64,000 nucleotides of DNA. Source: Mucilaginibacter sp. CSA2-8R. GTDB taxonomy: Bacteria > Bacteroidota > Bacteroidia > Sphingobacteriales > Sphingobacteriaceae. The stretch covers positions 1 to 64,000 of the forward strand of contig NZ_CP152389.1 of the NCBI RefSeq assembly GCF_038806765.1. Direction: 5' to 3'. The notes beneath the pieces were generated by a model. It saw only the letters and a list, made by a program, of their open reading frames with translations, had not been told where the DNA came from and made no database searches. Below, one piece after another: positions 9,046 to 18,900 of this stretch (its first letter is position 1; each line of letters opens with the position of its first letter). A program made the position numbers and the translations under genes.

Positions 9046-9285
9046 TTACGTTCCACGTGGAACTTTTAATAATGATAATAAAGCTACAAACGCCCAAATG
9101 CCTTCTAATATTACAAAAGGGTAGAAGCTAATTAAGTAGGATGAATAGCCACACAACCCTGCGCCCACAAAATTCATCAGCGCATATAGCTTGCTTTCTG
9201 CGTCAATCTTTTTAAATAAATTGAGTAAAAAGGCAATGAGTAATATAATTACACCAACCGAAGCAATGATATCTGATAGTTTCAT
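9046..9285 (-). CDS. Small two/three-helix membrane protein (CBU_0592-like)
   Basis: A 79-residue, very hydrophobic protein with three likely membrane segments (about 8-24, 36-53 and 56-72). The pattern YALMNFVGAGLCGYSSYLI followed by PFVILEGIWAFVALLSL resembles the CBU_0592 type of small bacterial membrane proteins; function unknown. Unusually, its last five codons before the stop (VPRGT) are formed by a parS-like palindrome at 9050-9063. It lies between mnmG and the ABC-F gene, all on the minus strand, separated from the ABC-F gene by 6 bases. Confidence 0.75.
   Translation of the reverse strand: MKLSDIIASVGVIILLIAFLLNLFKKIDAESKLYALMNFVGAGLCGYSSYLISFYPFVILEGIWAFVALLSLLKVPRGT
9050..9063. 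promoter_or_regulatory. parS-like ParB-binding site 2 (inside a coding end)
   Basis: This is a second perfect copy of GTTCCACGTGGAAC, 41 bases from the first copy centre to centre. It encodes the last residues of the 79-residue membrane protein, and the stop codon follows directly. Paired copies at about four helical turns fit ParB nucleation. Confidence 0.75.
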
Positions 9286-9291
9286 AACGAT

Positions 9292-11157
9292 TTATTGTAA
9301 CTCGGCTAATTCCATCCAGCGCATTGACTTTTCATCAACTGTTGCTTTTAAAGCTTCGATATCTGCCGAAATTTGGAACAGTTGATGATGGTCAGTTACG
9401 GTGTTCATCTGCTGCGTAAGGATGCTAATCTTATCTTCTATCTGGTTAATATCCTTTTCGAGTGTCTCATATTCGCGTTGCTCTTTAAAGGAAAGTTTAC
9501 TTTTCTTGGGTGCAGTCACTGCTACAGATGCAGGCGCCGGGGCAGCCGCTTTGCTTTTTAATGCTTGTTTGGCCTCTTCCTGTTCTAAACGGAAAGAAGA
9601 ATAGTTGCCATTGTAAATGTCAACTATGCCGTTGCCCTCCACGATGAAAAGCTGGTCGGTTAACTTATCCAGCAAATACCTGTCGTGCGATACCATTAAC
9701 AAAATACCCGTGTAATTGGTTAAAAAGTCTTCCAGTACATTTAAGGTATCAATATCTAAATCATTGGTAGGCTCATCCAAAATCAAGAAGTTCGGATTCT
9801 TCATCAAGATATTCAGTAAGTGTAAACGTTTCTTTTCGCCACCGCTCAGCAATGAAATAAATCCGTATTGCCGTGCAGGAGGGAAGAGGAAAAGGGTAAG
9901 CAGTTGCGCAGCGGATATAGTTTTACCATCAGCCATAGTAATGTATTCGGCAACGTTTTTTACCACATCAATAACCCGCTCATCATCCTTAAAGCTCATA
10001 CCAGCCTGGTTAAAATAACCGATCACAGTGGTTTCGCCTTTTTCAATCATACCACTGTCTGGCTGAACCAAGCCTGTAAAAATGTTAAGAAGGGTTGACT
10101 TACCCGCACCGTTTTTACCGGCTATACCTACACGATCGCCTTTTTTAAATACATAATTAAAATTACTGATAATAGGTTTGCCATTAAATGCTTTGGCAAT
10201 ATGGTGCACCTCCATAATTTTGTTGCCTTGGCGGGAGGTCTTTACACTCAGTTCCACTTTAGCATTAGGGCCTGCATTTTTAGTCTTTTCTTCCAGCTCA
10301 TAAAATGCATCAATACGCGATTTGGATTTAGTGCTGCGTGCCTGCGGTTGACGGCGCATCCATTCCAATTCTTTCTTCAACAGGTTTGAATTTTTTTGGA
10401 ACTGTGCGTCATTGTTAGCTTCGCGTTCGGCTTTCTTTTCCAAAAAGTACTGGTAATTGCCGTGGTAAGGAAATATTTTTCCTCGGTCTATCTCTATAAT
10501 TTCGTTACAAACGTTATCCAAAAAGTACCTGTCGTGGGTTACCATCAATATGGTTTTGGCACCTTCGGTTAGTAGTTTTTCTAGCCACTCTATAGTATCA
10601 ATGTCCAAGTGGTTGGTTGGCTCATCCAGTACATATACGTCTGGGTCTTCAATTAACAGTTTAGCCAAGGCCAGACGTTTTTTCTGTCCGCCCGATAGTG
10701 TATCTATCCGTTGCTGAAGTTGGTGTATATCTAAGCGGCCTAAAATATTTTTAATTTGGTACTCATATTCCCAAGCGTTGACAGCGCTAAGCTCCTCTGT
10801 TATTTTCTCAATAGCTTTAGTATTGTCAGGGTCGTTCTCTAACAGCTGCTCATATTTCAATATCAACTGTTGCTGTATATTATCTTTATGAAAGATGTAA
10901 TCGCTGATAGTAGCACCTTTTTCAAATTGAGGGTCTTGTTCCAAATAACCTGGCCGTAAATCGCGGGCCGAAACAATTTTACCCTCAGTAGGGGATATCT
11001 TACCGGATAGTAATTTTAATAAGGTAGATTTACCTGCTCCGTTAACACCCACTAAGGCCACCCGCCTGCCGCGGTTAATACCTAAAGTAAGGTTACGAAA
11101 CAGCCAATGATCATGAAAAGAATGACCTAAATTTTCTGCTGATAAATAAGTACTCAC
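9292..11157 (-). CDS. ABC-F family ATPase (Uup-like)
   Basis: A soluble protein of 621 residues with two ABC ATPase domains and no membrane segment. Domain 1 has GVNGAGKSTLL, LSGGQKKRLALAKLL and VLDEPTNHLDID. Domain 2 has GKNGAGKSTLL, LSGGEKKRLHLLNIL and LILDEPTNDLDID. A charged linker rich in RRQPQARSTKSKSR follows domain 1, and a C-terminal coiled coil (from about residue 550, KLSFKEQREYETLEKDI) resembles the Uup tail. ABC-F proteins act on ribosomes or, for Uup, on DNA intermediates. The start is GTG within a GTGA overlap with the preceding gene, so translation is probably coupled. Confidence 0.92.
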   Translation of the reverse strand: MSTYLSAENLGHSFHDHWLFRNLTLGINRGRRVALVGVNGAGKSTLLKLLSGKISPTEGKIVSARDLRPGYLEQDPQFEKGATISDYIFHKDNIQQQLILKYEQLLENDPDNTKAIEKITEELSAVNAWEYEYQIKNILGRLDIHQLQQRIDTLSGGQKKRLALAKLLIEDPDVYVLDEPTNHLDIDTIEWLEKLLTEGAKTILMVTHDRYFLDNVCNEIIEIDRGKIFPYHGNYQYFLEKKAEREANNDAQFQKNSNLLKKELEWMRRQPQARSTKSKSRIDAFYELEEKTKNAGPNAKVELSVKTSRQGNKIMEVHHIAKAFNGKPIISNFNYVFKKGDRVGIAGKNGAGKSTLLNIFTGLVQPDSGMIEKGETTVIGYFNQAGMSFKDDERVIDVVKNVAEYITMADGKTISAAQLLTLFLFPPARQYGFISLLSGGEKKRLHLLNILMKNPNFLILDEPTNDLDIDTLNVLEDFLTNYTGILLMVSHDRYLLDKLTDQLFIVEGNGIVDIYNGNYSSFRLEQEEAKQALKSKAAAPAPASVAVTAPKKSKLSFKEQREYETLEKDINQIEDKISILTQQMNTVTDHHQLFQISADIEALKATVDEKSMRWMELAELQ

Positions 11158-11810
11158 GCTAATTGTTTTATATGATTTGAAGGGTGTATAAAAACCCCTT
11201 CTTCTGTATTTAAAGACTGATGATACATAGCACGTGCAACTGTGGCAGCCGGTATGCTTCTGTATTTTTTAAGATCACCAAATAGTATAGGATCAATAAC
11301 CTTCATGGCCACGGCCGCTATTTTTTCGGCTAACCTAAACTCTTTACGGTCACCTGTTAAAAGCGAAGGTTGATAAATATGCAGAGATGAAATGCCCACT
11401 TGTTGAATATCATTCTCAGTTTGACCTTTAAGCTTTGTATAAAAATTACCTGATTTACTATCGGCACCAATGGCTGAGACTAAATGAAATTGTGGTATTT
11501 TATTTTGCCTGCCTATTTGTGCCAGTTGAAGCGGATAGTCATGATCTATCTTCCGGTAAACCGACAGATCAGGTGTTTTGCTACGGGTAGACCCTAAACA
11601 ACAGAATATAGCATGCCCATTTATAGCGGCCTGATGCTGTTCTAACTTATCAAAGTTAACTACCAATTGCACTAACTTTTTATGTTTTACCGGCAATTCA
11701 TGACGCACCAGGGTCAGTACTTCACTGTACTGCTGACTTTGCAAAAGAAGCTGCAGCAATTCAGTCCCTATAAAACCACTTGCCCCTGCTATAACTGCTT
11801 TGTTTGCCAT
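11154..11810 (-). CDS. NAD(P)-binding atypical short-chain dehydrogenase-like protein
   Basis: A 218-residue Rossmann protein beginning MANKAVIAGASGFIGTELLQ, with the glycine-rich GASGFIG nucleotide loop and a later ..FHLVSAIGADSKSGNFYTKLKGQTE segment that holds the Y-x3-K pair (YTKLK). This matches the small HTATIP2-like/NmrA-like group of oxidoreductases; the substrate is unknown. Its stop overlaps the GTG start of the ABC-F gene by 4 bases. A CAAAGATA element at 11828-11835 (TATCTTTG on the minus strand) is a likely -7 box, 18 bases before the ATG. Confidence 0.82.
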   Translation of the reverse strand: MANKAVIAGASGFIGTELLQLLLQSQQYSEVLTLVRHELPVKHKKLVQLVVNFDKLEQHQAAINGHAIFCCLGSTRSKTPDLSVYRKIDHDYPLQLAQIGRQNKIPQFHLVSAIGADSKSGNFYTKLKGQTENDIQQVGISSLHIYQPSLLTGDRKEFRLAEKIAAVAMKVIDPILFGDLKKYRSIPAATVARAMYHQSLNTEEGVFIHPSNHIKQLA

Positions 11811-11827
11811 AGTTCTATCCTTAATTA

Positions 11828-11835
11828 CAAAGATA
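11828..11835 (-). promoter_or_regulatory. -7 box of the oxidoreductase/ABC-F operon
   Basis: On the minus strand this reads TATCTTTG, an exact TAnnTTTG match. It lies 18 bases upstream of the ATG at 11810. No matching TTG was found at the usual spacing. Confidence 0.4.
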
Positions 11836-12075
11836 CATAAACTTATTAAACACTATTAATTGCATGTTTAAACATACATCGAGCTGTGGGCTAATGTGAC
11901 CTAAAAACAAAACGTAAAACTTAGATGTTTAAATTATACGTTCATCTGTAGTTTGCAAATCAATTATGAAACTAGCTTATGAACTTACACTAACTGCTAC
12001 ATGGTTAAAAGCTGTGTTTAGCTATTTAAACCAATTATTAGATACCGTTTTACTGATCGCTTAGGCTAAAATTTT

Positions 12076-12852
12076 ATGGCAGAACAGATAATGAATTCCG
12101 GTTGGCGAAAATGGGTGGAAAGCGTTGGCGATCAAACTGTTTTTTTAGGCCGATTTTTTCGCAATACATTTTCGGGCGGCTTCGAGTGGTCGGAGTTTGT
12201 ACGGCAATGTTACGAAATAGGATACCGATCTATTATGCTGGTGGGTATTACTTCGTTCATTATGGGGCTGGTGCTTATTCTACAATTACGGCCTACCTTG
12301 GTTGATTTTGGTGCCGAGAGTATGTTGCCGCATACATTGTCGGTAGCGGTTGTACGCGAGATTGGCCCAGTGATCACGGCTATCATTTGTGCAGGTAAAA
12401 TAGCCTCGAGTATAGGAGCCGAATTAGGCAGCATGAACGTAACTGAGCAAATTGATGCCATGGAGGTATCAGGTGCTAACCCGGTGCAATACCTTGTAGT
12501 TACCCGTATACTGGCTACCAGTTTAATGGTACCCTTACTGGCCATGACCGGCGACTTGATCTCCTTAATCGGCGGTTATGTCGCCCTCAATATTACAGAC
12601 GATATCACTTTTAACTTATACTTCACCAAGTGTGTAGCTGCGCTCGATTTTACTGATTATTTGCCTGCCTTAATCAAAACCGTGTTTTTTGGTTTTGCTA
12701 TCGGTTTTGTGGGCTGTTATAAAGGATTTACATCTAACAAAGGTACGGAGAGCGTTGGTGTGGCGGCCAACTCGGCGGTAGTAACGGCATCATTATGGAT
12801 TTTTTTTATTGATATGCTGGCGGTACAAATTACAAACGTGTTGTTTTATTAA
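12076..12852 (+). CDS. mlaE: MlaE-type lipid ABC transporter permease
   Basis: An inner-membrane permease of 258 residues, first gene of a three-gene Mla/MCE operon. It has about five to six hydrophobic segments and the hallmark MlaE/DUF140 stretches: SIMLVGITSFIMGLVLILQ, VAVVREIGPVITAIICAGK, GAELGSMNVTEQIDAMEV and GFAIGFVGCYKG. With MlaF and MlaD it moves phospholipids between the membranes, helping keep outer-membrane asymmetry. The downstream gene begins 2 bases after its stop. Confidence 0.95.
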   Translation: MAEQIMNSGWRKWVESVGDQTVFLGRFFRNTFSGGFEWSEFVRQCYEIGYRSIMLVGITSFIMGLVLILQLRPTLVDFGAESMLPHTLSVAVVREIGPVITAIICAGKIASSIGAELGSMNVTEQIDAMEVSGANPVQYLVVTRILATSLMVPLLAMTGDLISLIGGYVALNITDDITFNLYFTKCVAALDFTDYLPALIKTVFFGFAIGFVGCYKGFTSNKGTESVGVAANSAVVTASLWIFFIDMLAVQITNVLFY

Positions 12853-12854
12853 AT

Positions 12855-13646
12855 ATGGAAACAGTAAAGCAGTATCGTTTAAAAGATGAACATAATAGGC
12901 AAAGGACTAAAGAAGTTGTTGTTGAAATCAGTAACCTGCGCAAGTGCTTTGGCGACAAAGAAGTTTTAAAGAACATTAACCTGAAGCTGCACCGCGGCGA
13001 AAACCTAATTGTGCTCGGGCGTTCAGGCCAAGGTAAATCAGTAACTATCCAGTGCATTGTTGGCTTGCTTACGCCTGATGAAGGCTCGGTAAAAGTTTTT
13101 GGCCAAGAAGTGCCAGAACTTAATAATGAAGAGCTCAAAGAACTGCGCACCAAAGTTGGATTTTTATTTCAGAGTGGTGCCTTATACGACTCGATGACGG
13201 TTAAAGAAAACCTAGAATTTGCACTTACCCGTGTAATAAAGATCAAAGACCAAAATGAGATTGACCAAAGGGTGCTGGAAGTGCTGGAGGGAATAGGCCT
13301 TCCGGAGGCTATAGATAAGATGCCTTGTGATTTGTCGGGCGGGATGCGTAAGCGGGTAGGCTTAGCCCGAACGTTGATTGTAAAGCCTGAAATTATGCTC
13401 TATGACGAACCTACTACTGGTTTAGATCCTATCACCTCGCGCGAAATAAGTGAACTGATATTAAAGATGCAGCAAACGTTTAAAACATCATCAATTATTA
13501 TTACCCATGATATGGATTGTGCCAGGGTAACCGGCGACCGGGTGCTGATTATGCACGATGGCGAATATATAGCTGAGGGGACTTTTGAAGAGCTGCAGCA
13601 ATCAAATAATGAATTTGTAAAATCTTATTTTCTGGACACGATATGA
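12855..13646 (+). CDS. mlaF: MlaF-type lipid transporter ATPase
   Basis: An ABC ATPase of 263 residues energising the MlaE permease. Motifs in order: Walker A GRSGQGKS near residue 54, Q-loop in FLFQSGALYDSMTV, signature LSGGMRKRVGLAR, Walker B IMLYDEPTTGLDP and switch histidine in IITHDMD. The LSGGM(R/K)KRV signature and FQSGALYDS Q-loop are typical of the Mla/MCE branch. Its stop overlaps the MlaD start by 4 bases (ATGA). Confidence 0.95.
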   Translation: METVKQYRLKDEHNRQRTKEVVVEISNLRKCFGDKEVLKNINLKLHRGENLIVLGRSGQGKSVTIQCIVGLLTPDEGSVKVFGQEVPELNNEELKELRTKVGFLFQSGALYDSMTVKENLEFALTRVIKIKDQNEIDQRVLEVLEGIGLPEAIDKMPCDLSGGMRKRVGLARTLIVKPEIMLYDEPTTGLDPITSREISELILKMQQTFKTSSIIITHDMDCARVTGDRVLIMHDGEYIAEGTFEELQQSNNEFVKSYFLDTI

Positions 13647-14452
13647 GGACGACATCTGCACAAAAAATAAAAATAGGTCTGTTTGTTTTAATAGGACTGG
13701 TTGTTATATTTCTGGGTATATTTTTAATAGGTAATCAAAAAAGTATGTTCAGTTCAACTTTTGGTGTTTATGGCGTATTTAAAAATGTAAACGGATTGAT
13801 GGTAGGCAATAATGTACGTTTTGCCGGTATTAACGTGGGGGTTGTAGAAGGAATTAACATCGTGACAGATAGTTCAGTAAGGGTTGATTTAACTATAAAC
13901 AGTAATGTACGTAAGTTTATCAAAAAAGACTCGAAGGTAAGTATCGGGAGTGACGGTTTGATGGGAGATAAACTGGTAGTAATTAGCCCCGGCGGCGCTA
14001 CCAGTAAAACACAGGTGGATGCTGGTGACAAACTTGCGTCTGTAAATCCGCTGGATATAGACAAGGTAATTAATAAATTGACCAAGGTAGCGGATAATGC
14101 AGCTGCCTTAACAGGCGATTTAAGCCAGATTGTAAGCGATATTAATCATGGTAAGGGTAGCTTAGGCAAATTGCTTAAAAATGACCGTATAGCCCGCGAT
14201 TTGGCCAGTACAGTATCATCTGCCAAAGCAACTATCAACAATGCCAATAAAACAACTGTAACGCTTAACGAAGATTTGAAAGCTGCCCAGCACAATTTTT
14301 TGCTAAGAGGTTTTTTTAAGAAAAAGAAGAAAGAGCAGCAACGCAAAATAGATTCGGCAAGTAAAGCTCAGGAAAAAATTAAGGAAGAGCAGGAAAAGGA
14401 GCAGAAAAAGAAAGCTAAAGAACAGGAAAAAGCAGCTAAACAGAGTAAATAA
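13643..14452 (+). CDS. mlaD: MCE/MlaD-family substrate-binding protein
   Basis: A membrane-anchored periplasmic protein of 269 residues. It has one N-terminal membrane helix (about 10-30: IGLFVLIGLVVIFLGIFLIG) and then an MCE domain (about 38-115) containing VYGVFKNVNGLMVGNNVRFAGINVGVV and the GDGLMGDKLVVISPG-like end (here GSDGLMGDKLVVISPG). A helical region follows with NHGKGSLGKLL, and the C-terminus (from about 225) is a highly charged K/E/Q coiled coil. It would bind the lipid passed by MlaEF. A coupled ATGA overlap joins it to mlaF. Confidence 0.93.
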   Translation: MRTTSAQKIKIGLFVLIGLVVIFLGIFLIGNQKSMFSSTFGVYGVFKNVNGLMVGNNVRFAGINVGVVEGINIVTDSSVRVDLTINSNVRKFIKKDSKVSIGSDGLMGDKLVVISPGGATSKTQVDAGDKLASVNPLDIDKVINKLTKVADNAAALTGDLSQIVSDINHGKGSLGKLLKNDRIARDLASTVSSAKATINNANKTTVTLNEDLKAAQHNFLLRGFFKKKKKEQQRKIDSASKAQEKIKEEQEKEQKKKAKEQEKAAKQSK

Positions 14453-14454
14453 AA

Positions 14455-14482
14455 AAGCGCCGAAATATTATTTCCGGCGCTT
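14455..14482 (-). terminator. Terminator shared by mlaD and glutathione peroxidase
   Basis: AAGCGCCG (14455-14462) pairs with CGGCGCTT (14475-14482). The A-run before it on the plus strand becomes a T-run on the minus strand, so it is a standard terminator for the minus-strand glutathione peroxidase gene; it may also stop mlaD transcripts. Confidence 0.8.
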
Positions 14483-14506
14483 GTAAATCGTTTATCAGCA
14501 ATCGGC

Positions 14507-15016
14507 TTACAACTGGCTGGTAATCTCAGTTGATAAAGGCTTAACGTTTGAACGGTAGCGATGAATCAGCTTTCCATTCTCGTCAATCAAAAATTTCTCA
14601 AAATTCCATTTAATCTCACCGGTAAAATCAGGATTTTCCTGAGTAGTTAGATACTGAAAAATAGGAGCTATATCTAAACCTTTAACACTTACTTTTTCAG
14701 ATAAAGGGAAAGTTACGCCAAAATTCTTTTTACAAAATTCTTGTATTTCGCTGTTGGTTCCGGGCTCCTGGCCGGCAAAGTTGTTAGCCGGGAAACCGAT
14801 AACTACCACTTTATCTTTATACTGATCGGCAAGTAATTGTAAGTCGGCATATTGCTTGGTGTAACCGCATTTAGATGCAGTATTCACTATTAAAAGTTTC
14901 TTCCCTTTATATTTAGAAAGTTTAAAATCTTTGCCCTCAATGTTTTTTACTTTGAAGTCATACACAGTGCTTGGCGCGGTAAAAAGTAGGGCCAAAATAA
15001 CGGCTAAAATTTTCAT
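14507..15016 (-). CDS. Exported glutathione-peroxidase-family peroxidase
   Basis: A 169-residue thioredoxin-fold protein with a short signal peptide (MKILAVILALLFTAPSTV). Family motifs: NTASKCGYT with the peroxidatic cysteine, GFPANNFAGQEPG with the active-site glutamine, and WNFEKFLID with the conserved Trp and Asn. The usual FPCNQFG has Ala in place of the second cysteine, so the thioredoxin-linked resolving cysteine common in bacterial members is not at that place. It reduces hydroperoxides, most likely in the periplasm. It is followed by a terminator and is not obviously in an operon. Confidence 0.9.
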   Translation of the reverse strand: MKILAVILALLFTAPSTVYDFKVKNIEGKDFKLSKYKGKKLLIVNTASKCGYTKQYADLQLLADQYKDKVVVIGFPANNFAGQEPGTNSEIQEFCKKNFGVTFPLSEKVSVKGLDIAPIFQYLTTQENPDFTGEIKWNFEKFLIDENGKLIHRYRSNVKPLSTEITSQL

Positions 15017-15065
15017 AAAAGATGCTTGGTTTGTTTTAACGTAAAGGTAGGTAAACGTTTAAAAA

Positions 15066-15491
15066 TCAGAAAGTTTTTAGGGCAATATATTCATCTTCTT
15101 TAGCCGTCATCAACTGCTTGTCTGCCGGCTTTTTATCTTTATAGCCCAGTAAATGCAAAACACCGTGTATAATTACACGGTGCAGCTCAGTTTCGGGGCT
15201 TACCTTAAATTTTTCAGCATTTTCCTGCGTGCGGTCAACAGAAATAAAAATGTCGCCGGTGATTACGCCAGGTATGTCCGAATTATCAAAAGTCACGATA
15301 TCGGTATACGTATCGTGGTTTAAGTATTCCTGATTAATCTGAAGCAAATAAGCATCAGAGCATAAAATATAATTCAACTCTTGTAGCTTATAGCCTTCTG
15401 CTATAATGGTTTCTTTAATCCAACGTTTAAGATTCAGCTTGTTTTTTAGTTTGTAGCCGGTATCTTCTGCAAAAAAATTAATAACGGGCAT
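15066..15491 (-). CDS. ybeY: Endoribonuclease YbeY (rRNA maturation)
   Basis: A 141-residue UPF0054 protein. The diagnostic metal-binding region is present as HRVIIHGVLHLLGYKDKKPA: two histidines of the H-x3-H pair are there, but the third ligand position of H-x3-H-x5-H is Asp. Earlier conserved residues include LNYILCSDAYLLQINQEYL and TDIVTFDNS. YbeY acts in 16S rRNA 3'-end maturation and ribosome quality control. It starts immediately after the stop of the RsbW-like gene, so the pair is probably one transcript with the upstream DUF4175 gene. Confidence 0.92.
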   Translation of the reverse strand: MPVINFFAEDTGYKLKNKLNLKRWIKETIIAEGYKLQELNYILCSDAYLLQINQEYLNHDTYTDIVTFDNSDIPGVITGDIFISVDRTQENAEKFKVSPETELHRVIIHGVLHLLGYKDKKPADKQLMTAKEDEYIALKTF

Positions 15492-15938
15492 TTAGTATTT
15501 AAAATGCAATTCAACCTCGTTACCGCTCGAATTGAAAATACACTGATCTGCCAGGTGTTTTAAAATAAAAACGCCGCGGCCGGTAGGTTTTTCTAAGTTT
15601 TCTTCGGCAGTTGGGTCGGGCAAGTGATTGTAATCAAAGCCTTCACCTTCATCAGTAATGGTCCAAACGGCGCGTTTAGTGTCAACATCGGCGTTTACAA
15701 TTACTTTTTTATCAGGGTCAAGTTTGTTTCCGTGTACAATAGCATTGTTGGCCGCCTCATTAAGGCAGGTCATCATATTAGCGAAAGCGTCTTCGCTTAC
15801 CTTAAACTTATCAGCAATTTCTTCAATCAAGTTTTCAAGCACCGTAATGCTATCTAAGGTTGACGGAAGTTGCAGCGTGTACAGTTCCCCTGTTTGCACA
15901 CTGTCAGGTGATGTGTTATTTTGCATTAAGTTGGTCAA
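15492..15938 (-). CDS. RsbW-like histidine-kinase-fold ATPase
   Basis: A 148-residue protein made essentially of one GHKL ATPase domain of the anti-sigma-factor serine kinase kind. The N-box is MTCLNEAANNAIVHGN, the G1 box ITDEGEGFD and the G2 box PTGRGVFILKHLAD. In other bacteria such kinases inhibit sigma factors or phosphorylate anti-anti-sigma partners; no STAS partner or sigma gene is adjacent here. Its start overlaps the end of the DUF4175 gene by 23 bases, suggesting coupled translation. Confidence 0.85.
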   Translation of the reverse strand: MTNLMQNNTSPDSVQTGELYTLQLPSTLDSITVLENLIEEIADKFKVSEDAFANMMTCLNEAANNAIVHGNKLDPDKKVIVNADVDTKRAVWTITDEGEGFDYNHLPDPTAEENLEKPTGRGVFILKHLADQCIFNSSGNEVELHFKY

Positions 15939-18900
15939 AGTAACGTTTTATTTTTTGTTTATAGTACAGATTTAATGCCGGAGGTACGGTTTGTACTTGC
16001 TCAGTCTGTTTGGCTTTCTGTTGCTGATAGCTTTGTAAAGCCTTAATATATCCTGGCGGTAAGTTTTTCCCTACACGGCTTTCCCGTTGTTTATCCTGCT
16101 CTCTTTCCTGCTCAGCTTTTTCGGCTTCTAATAACCGGGTCTGTATTTGTTGCTGCCTTTTTAAAGATTCGTCCGTTATGCGCTTGTTTACGAGTTCACC
16201 CTCTGTTTGTTCCATTTCCTTCGAAATTTTGTCGAGGTTACCCAACTTTCCGGTGCCATCTTTGTTTTGCTGGCGGCTCAATTGTTCCAGTTGTTGCCTT
16301 ATTTGCTGCTGCTGGCGGGCCATACGGGCCATTTGTTCACTTATGTTATTGGCTGCGTTACCCTGTCCTTTAGCGCTTTGGCTCTGATTGCCTTGCTGCT
16401 GCAGTTGGTCGCGCATTTTTTGCATGTTTTTAGTTAACTGTTGCTGCATCTGGCTCAGTTGCTGCATTGATTGCTGCTTTTTACTGCCTTTGCTGCCACT
16501 TTTATTCATGGCATTTTGCATGTTTTCTAAAGCTTCGCTCAGCATCAGTGCCAGGTTATTCATGGATGTCATGGCGTATTGCTGGTTGCGGTTAGCTTCT
16601 GCTGTACGCCTGTCGCCTAATAAATCAATAGCCCGGTCTATATTATCGTTAATACCTTTTACTTCTTTATTAACGGTGCTTTGTATCTGCGGTATGCGTC
16701 GGCTCAGCGCATACAGCGTATCCTCGGCTGTTTTTAAATTGTTTTTAATGTCTTTTTGCCTTTGCGCTGTACCCACATAAGCTGGGTCGTTAGCACTCAT
16801 GCCTTTTAAAGACTGCATTACTTTTTCCTGCTCAAACGAACTGTTTACTAAAACTTTTAAAAGTTCGCGCAACTGCTGAGCATTAACCATATTCTCTTCT
16901 TCTTCGCCTTGTTGTTGGTTTTGTTGCATTTTTTGTGCCAGTTGTTGCATTTGCTTAGCCGCCTGTTGCTGCGATTGCGCTGCTTTAGGCCGGTTGTTTT
17001 TTTGCAATTGGTCCTGGCTGGTCTTCATCTGCTCGTCAATAGCCTGTTGTTCTTTTTCCGGTTTTTCAAAGTTATTCTTTTGCTCCAACTGTTGGTTGGC
17101 TTTATCCAATTCTTGTACTGATTTTTTTATTTCTTCGAAGTTTTGCTGTATTTGCTGCTGTTCTTTTTGCAATTGCTGCTTGTCGGCGTTAGGCTGTGAG
17201 GTTTGTTCAGCCAGTTTTTGTTGCTGTTCGGCCAGTTTATTAAGCTCATTAATATTCTGGTTAAGCTTTTGCTCAAAATCTAACTGCTTATACAATTCCA
17301 GCATCCGGTCGAGTTCTTTTTTTAATGATTTATTATCATTTTGCATTTTCGATAACTCAGAACGGGTACCTTCTTTCTGGTCTTTTTCCAGGAGTTCTTG
17401 TAGTCTTTTTAGCATATCCTGAGTTTTTTCGTCAAGAACTTGATTAAACAGCTCTTCTATGTTTTTTTGCTTTTGCTGTAGCTCAGTATTCTGCTCCTGG
17501 TTTTCTTGCCGGTCAAACTGGTCTTTTTTGTTTTCTTGTTGTATCTCTTTAACCAGATTGTTAAGTTGTGCTTTCTTTTTTAAAAGGTCTTCAACTTGTT
17601 TCTTCTCATCGAAACTCAAAGTATTTTTATTAAGCAATAGCTGATTGAGCTTTTGCGCATCGCGTTCTACCTGTCCGGCCAATTTGATAGCCGACTGCAT
17701 TTTTTGTTTTACAGCCTGTGTATTGGCATCAAGCTGTTGATTGATCTCCTTTTCGGTAGGTATCTGTAAGGTATGTTCAGGTGATCGTGCTTTTTTTGGA
17801 CCGGATACTGCATCATTATCGGCCACTTCAAAGTAATAACTTACCTGGTCGCCGGGCTTTGCCGCTAAATCTTTTAAATCCCAATAATAAAAAAAGGTGC
17901 TTTGTGTACTGCTAAGGTTAGCTTTAACCTGTCGACTAATACTTTTTGTAGTACTTCCGGGTCTGCCGGTACTATAATGAAACGTTAAAGCCGAAAAGCC
18001 ATGATCGTCTTTAATATCACCATTAAAATAAATAGCTTTACTACTAACCGAATCTTGCTTTTCTGTCAAATTAATGCTTGGCATTTCATCCGCAATAGTA
18101 TTGATACGGTAACTGCTTTCGTCGCCATGCCTGTTACCGCCTGCCATAGGCAGTATTTTATATAGTGTACTTTTGTATATTTTTTCGGTGTTTTCAAAGT
18201 TACCGTTGCTTTCAGTATTCAACACTTTTATATTGTTGCCGGTTGTAAATTGTATTTGATCAGCATGTTGTGCGTGTACCTGCCACTTTACGATGGTACC
18301 GGCTGGGATATTTAAATCTCCGGCGTTACTTAATTTTTCATAAGCTTTATGTAAATAAGCTGGATAGTGTAGCTCGACATCAAAATTAAGCAGCGACGGC
18401 TTTAGATTTACCCGAATCATGTAAGCTTCAGAGCTGTAACCATTAGCCGTAATACGGAAACTTGTGTTTTGCTGAAGGTTAGTAAACAAGTAATGAAACT
18501 TAGATATATTGTCTGCATCCAGCTTAAACGTATTATTACCAGTTTCGAGATAAACGTTAGCTGGCAGGTTATTACCCTCAAGTTTGATATCAAGTTTAAG
18601 ATCGCTACCCTGCAATACCGATAAATCATTGTTTTGAACAATAAACTTAAAAGGAGCTTTAGGTACAAAATGCCGGTTGTGGTAAATGAGCCTTTTGGTT
18701 CCTTCTGTCAGTACCGTAGGTGCGATCAGTGCAATTAGAATAATAAGCGCTAAAGGAAAGCCCACCCATTTAAGATACTTCGTATTGTGCTTTAAATTTA
18801 TAGCCGAAGGAAAACTAATTGGGTTTAAGGCTACTATTTTTTGATTAATACTGGCCTCAATCAGCTGGCGATGATATTCGTTTTGTTCGGCCTGCTTTTT

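Noticed and set aside
11966..12064. Open frame of 32 codons (MKLAYELTLTATWLK...) between the oxidoreductase and mlaE
   Set aside because: It has no recognisable motif, ribosome site or upstream promoter, and length is within chance for A/T-rich DNA.
16178..17644. Cysteine- and serine-rich plus-strand frames opposite the DUF4175 gene
   Set aside because: They are shadows of the Q-rich coiled-coil codons on the minus strand and have no independent signals.
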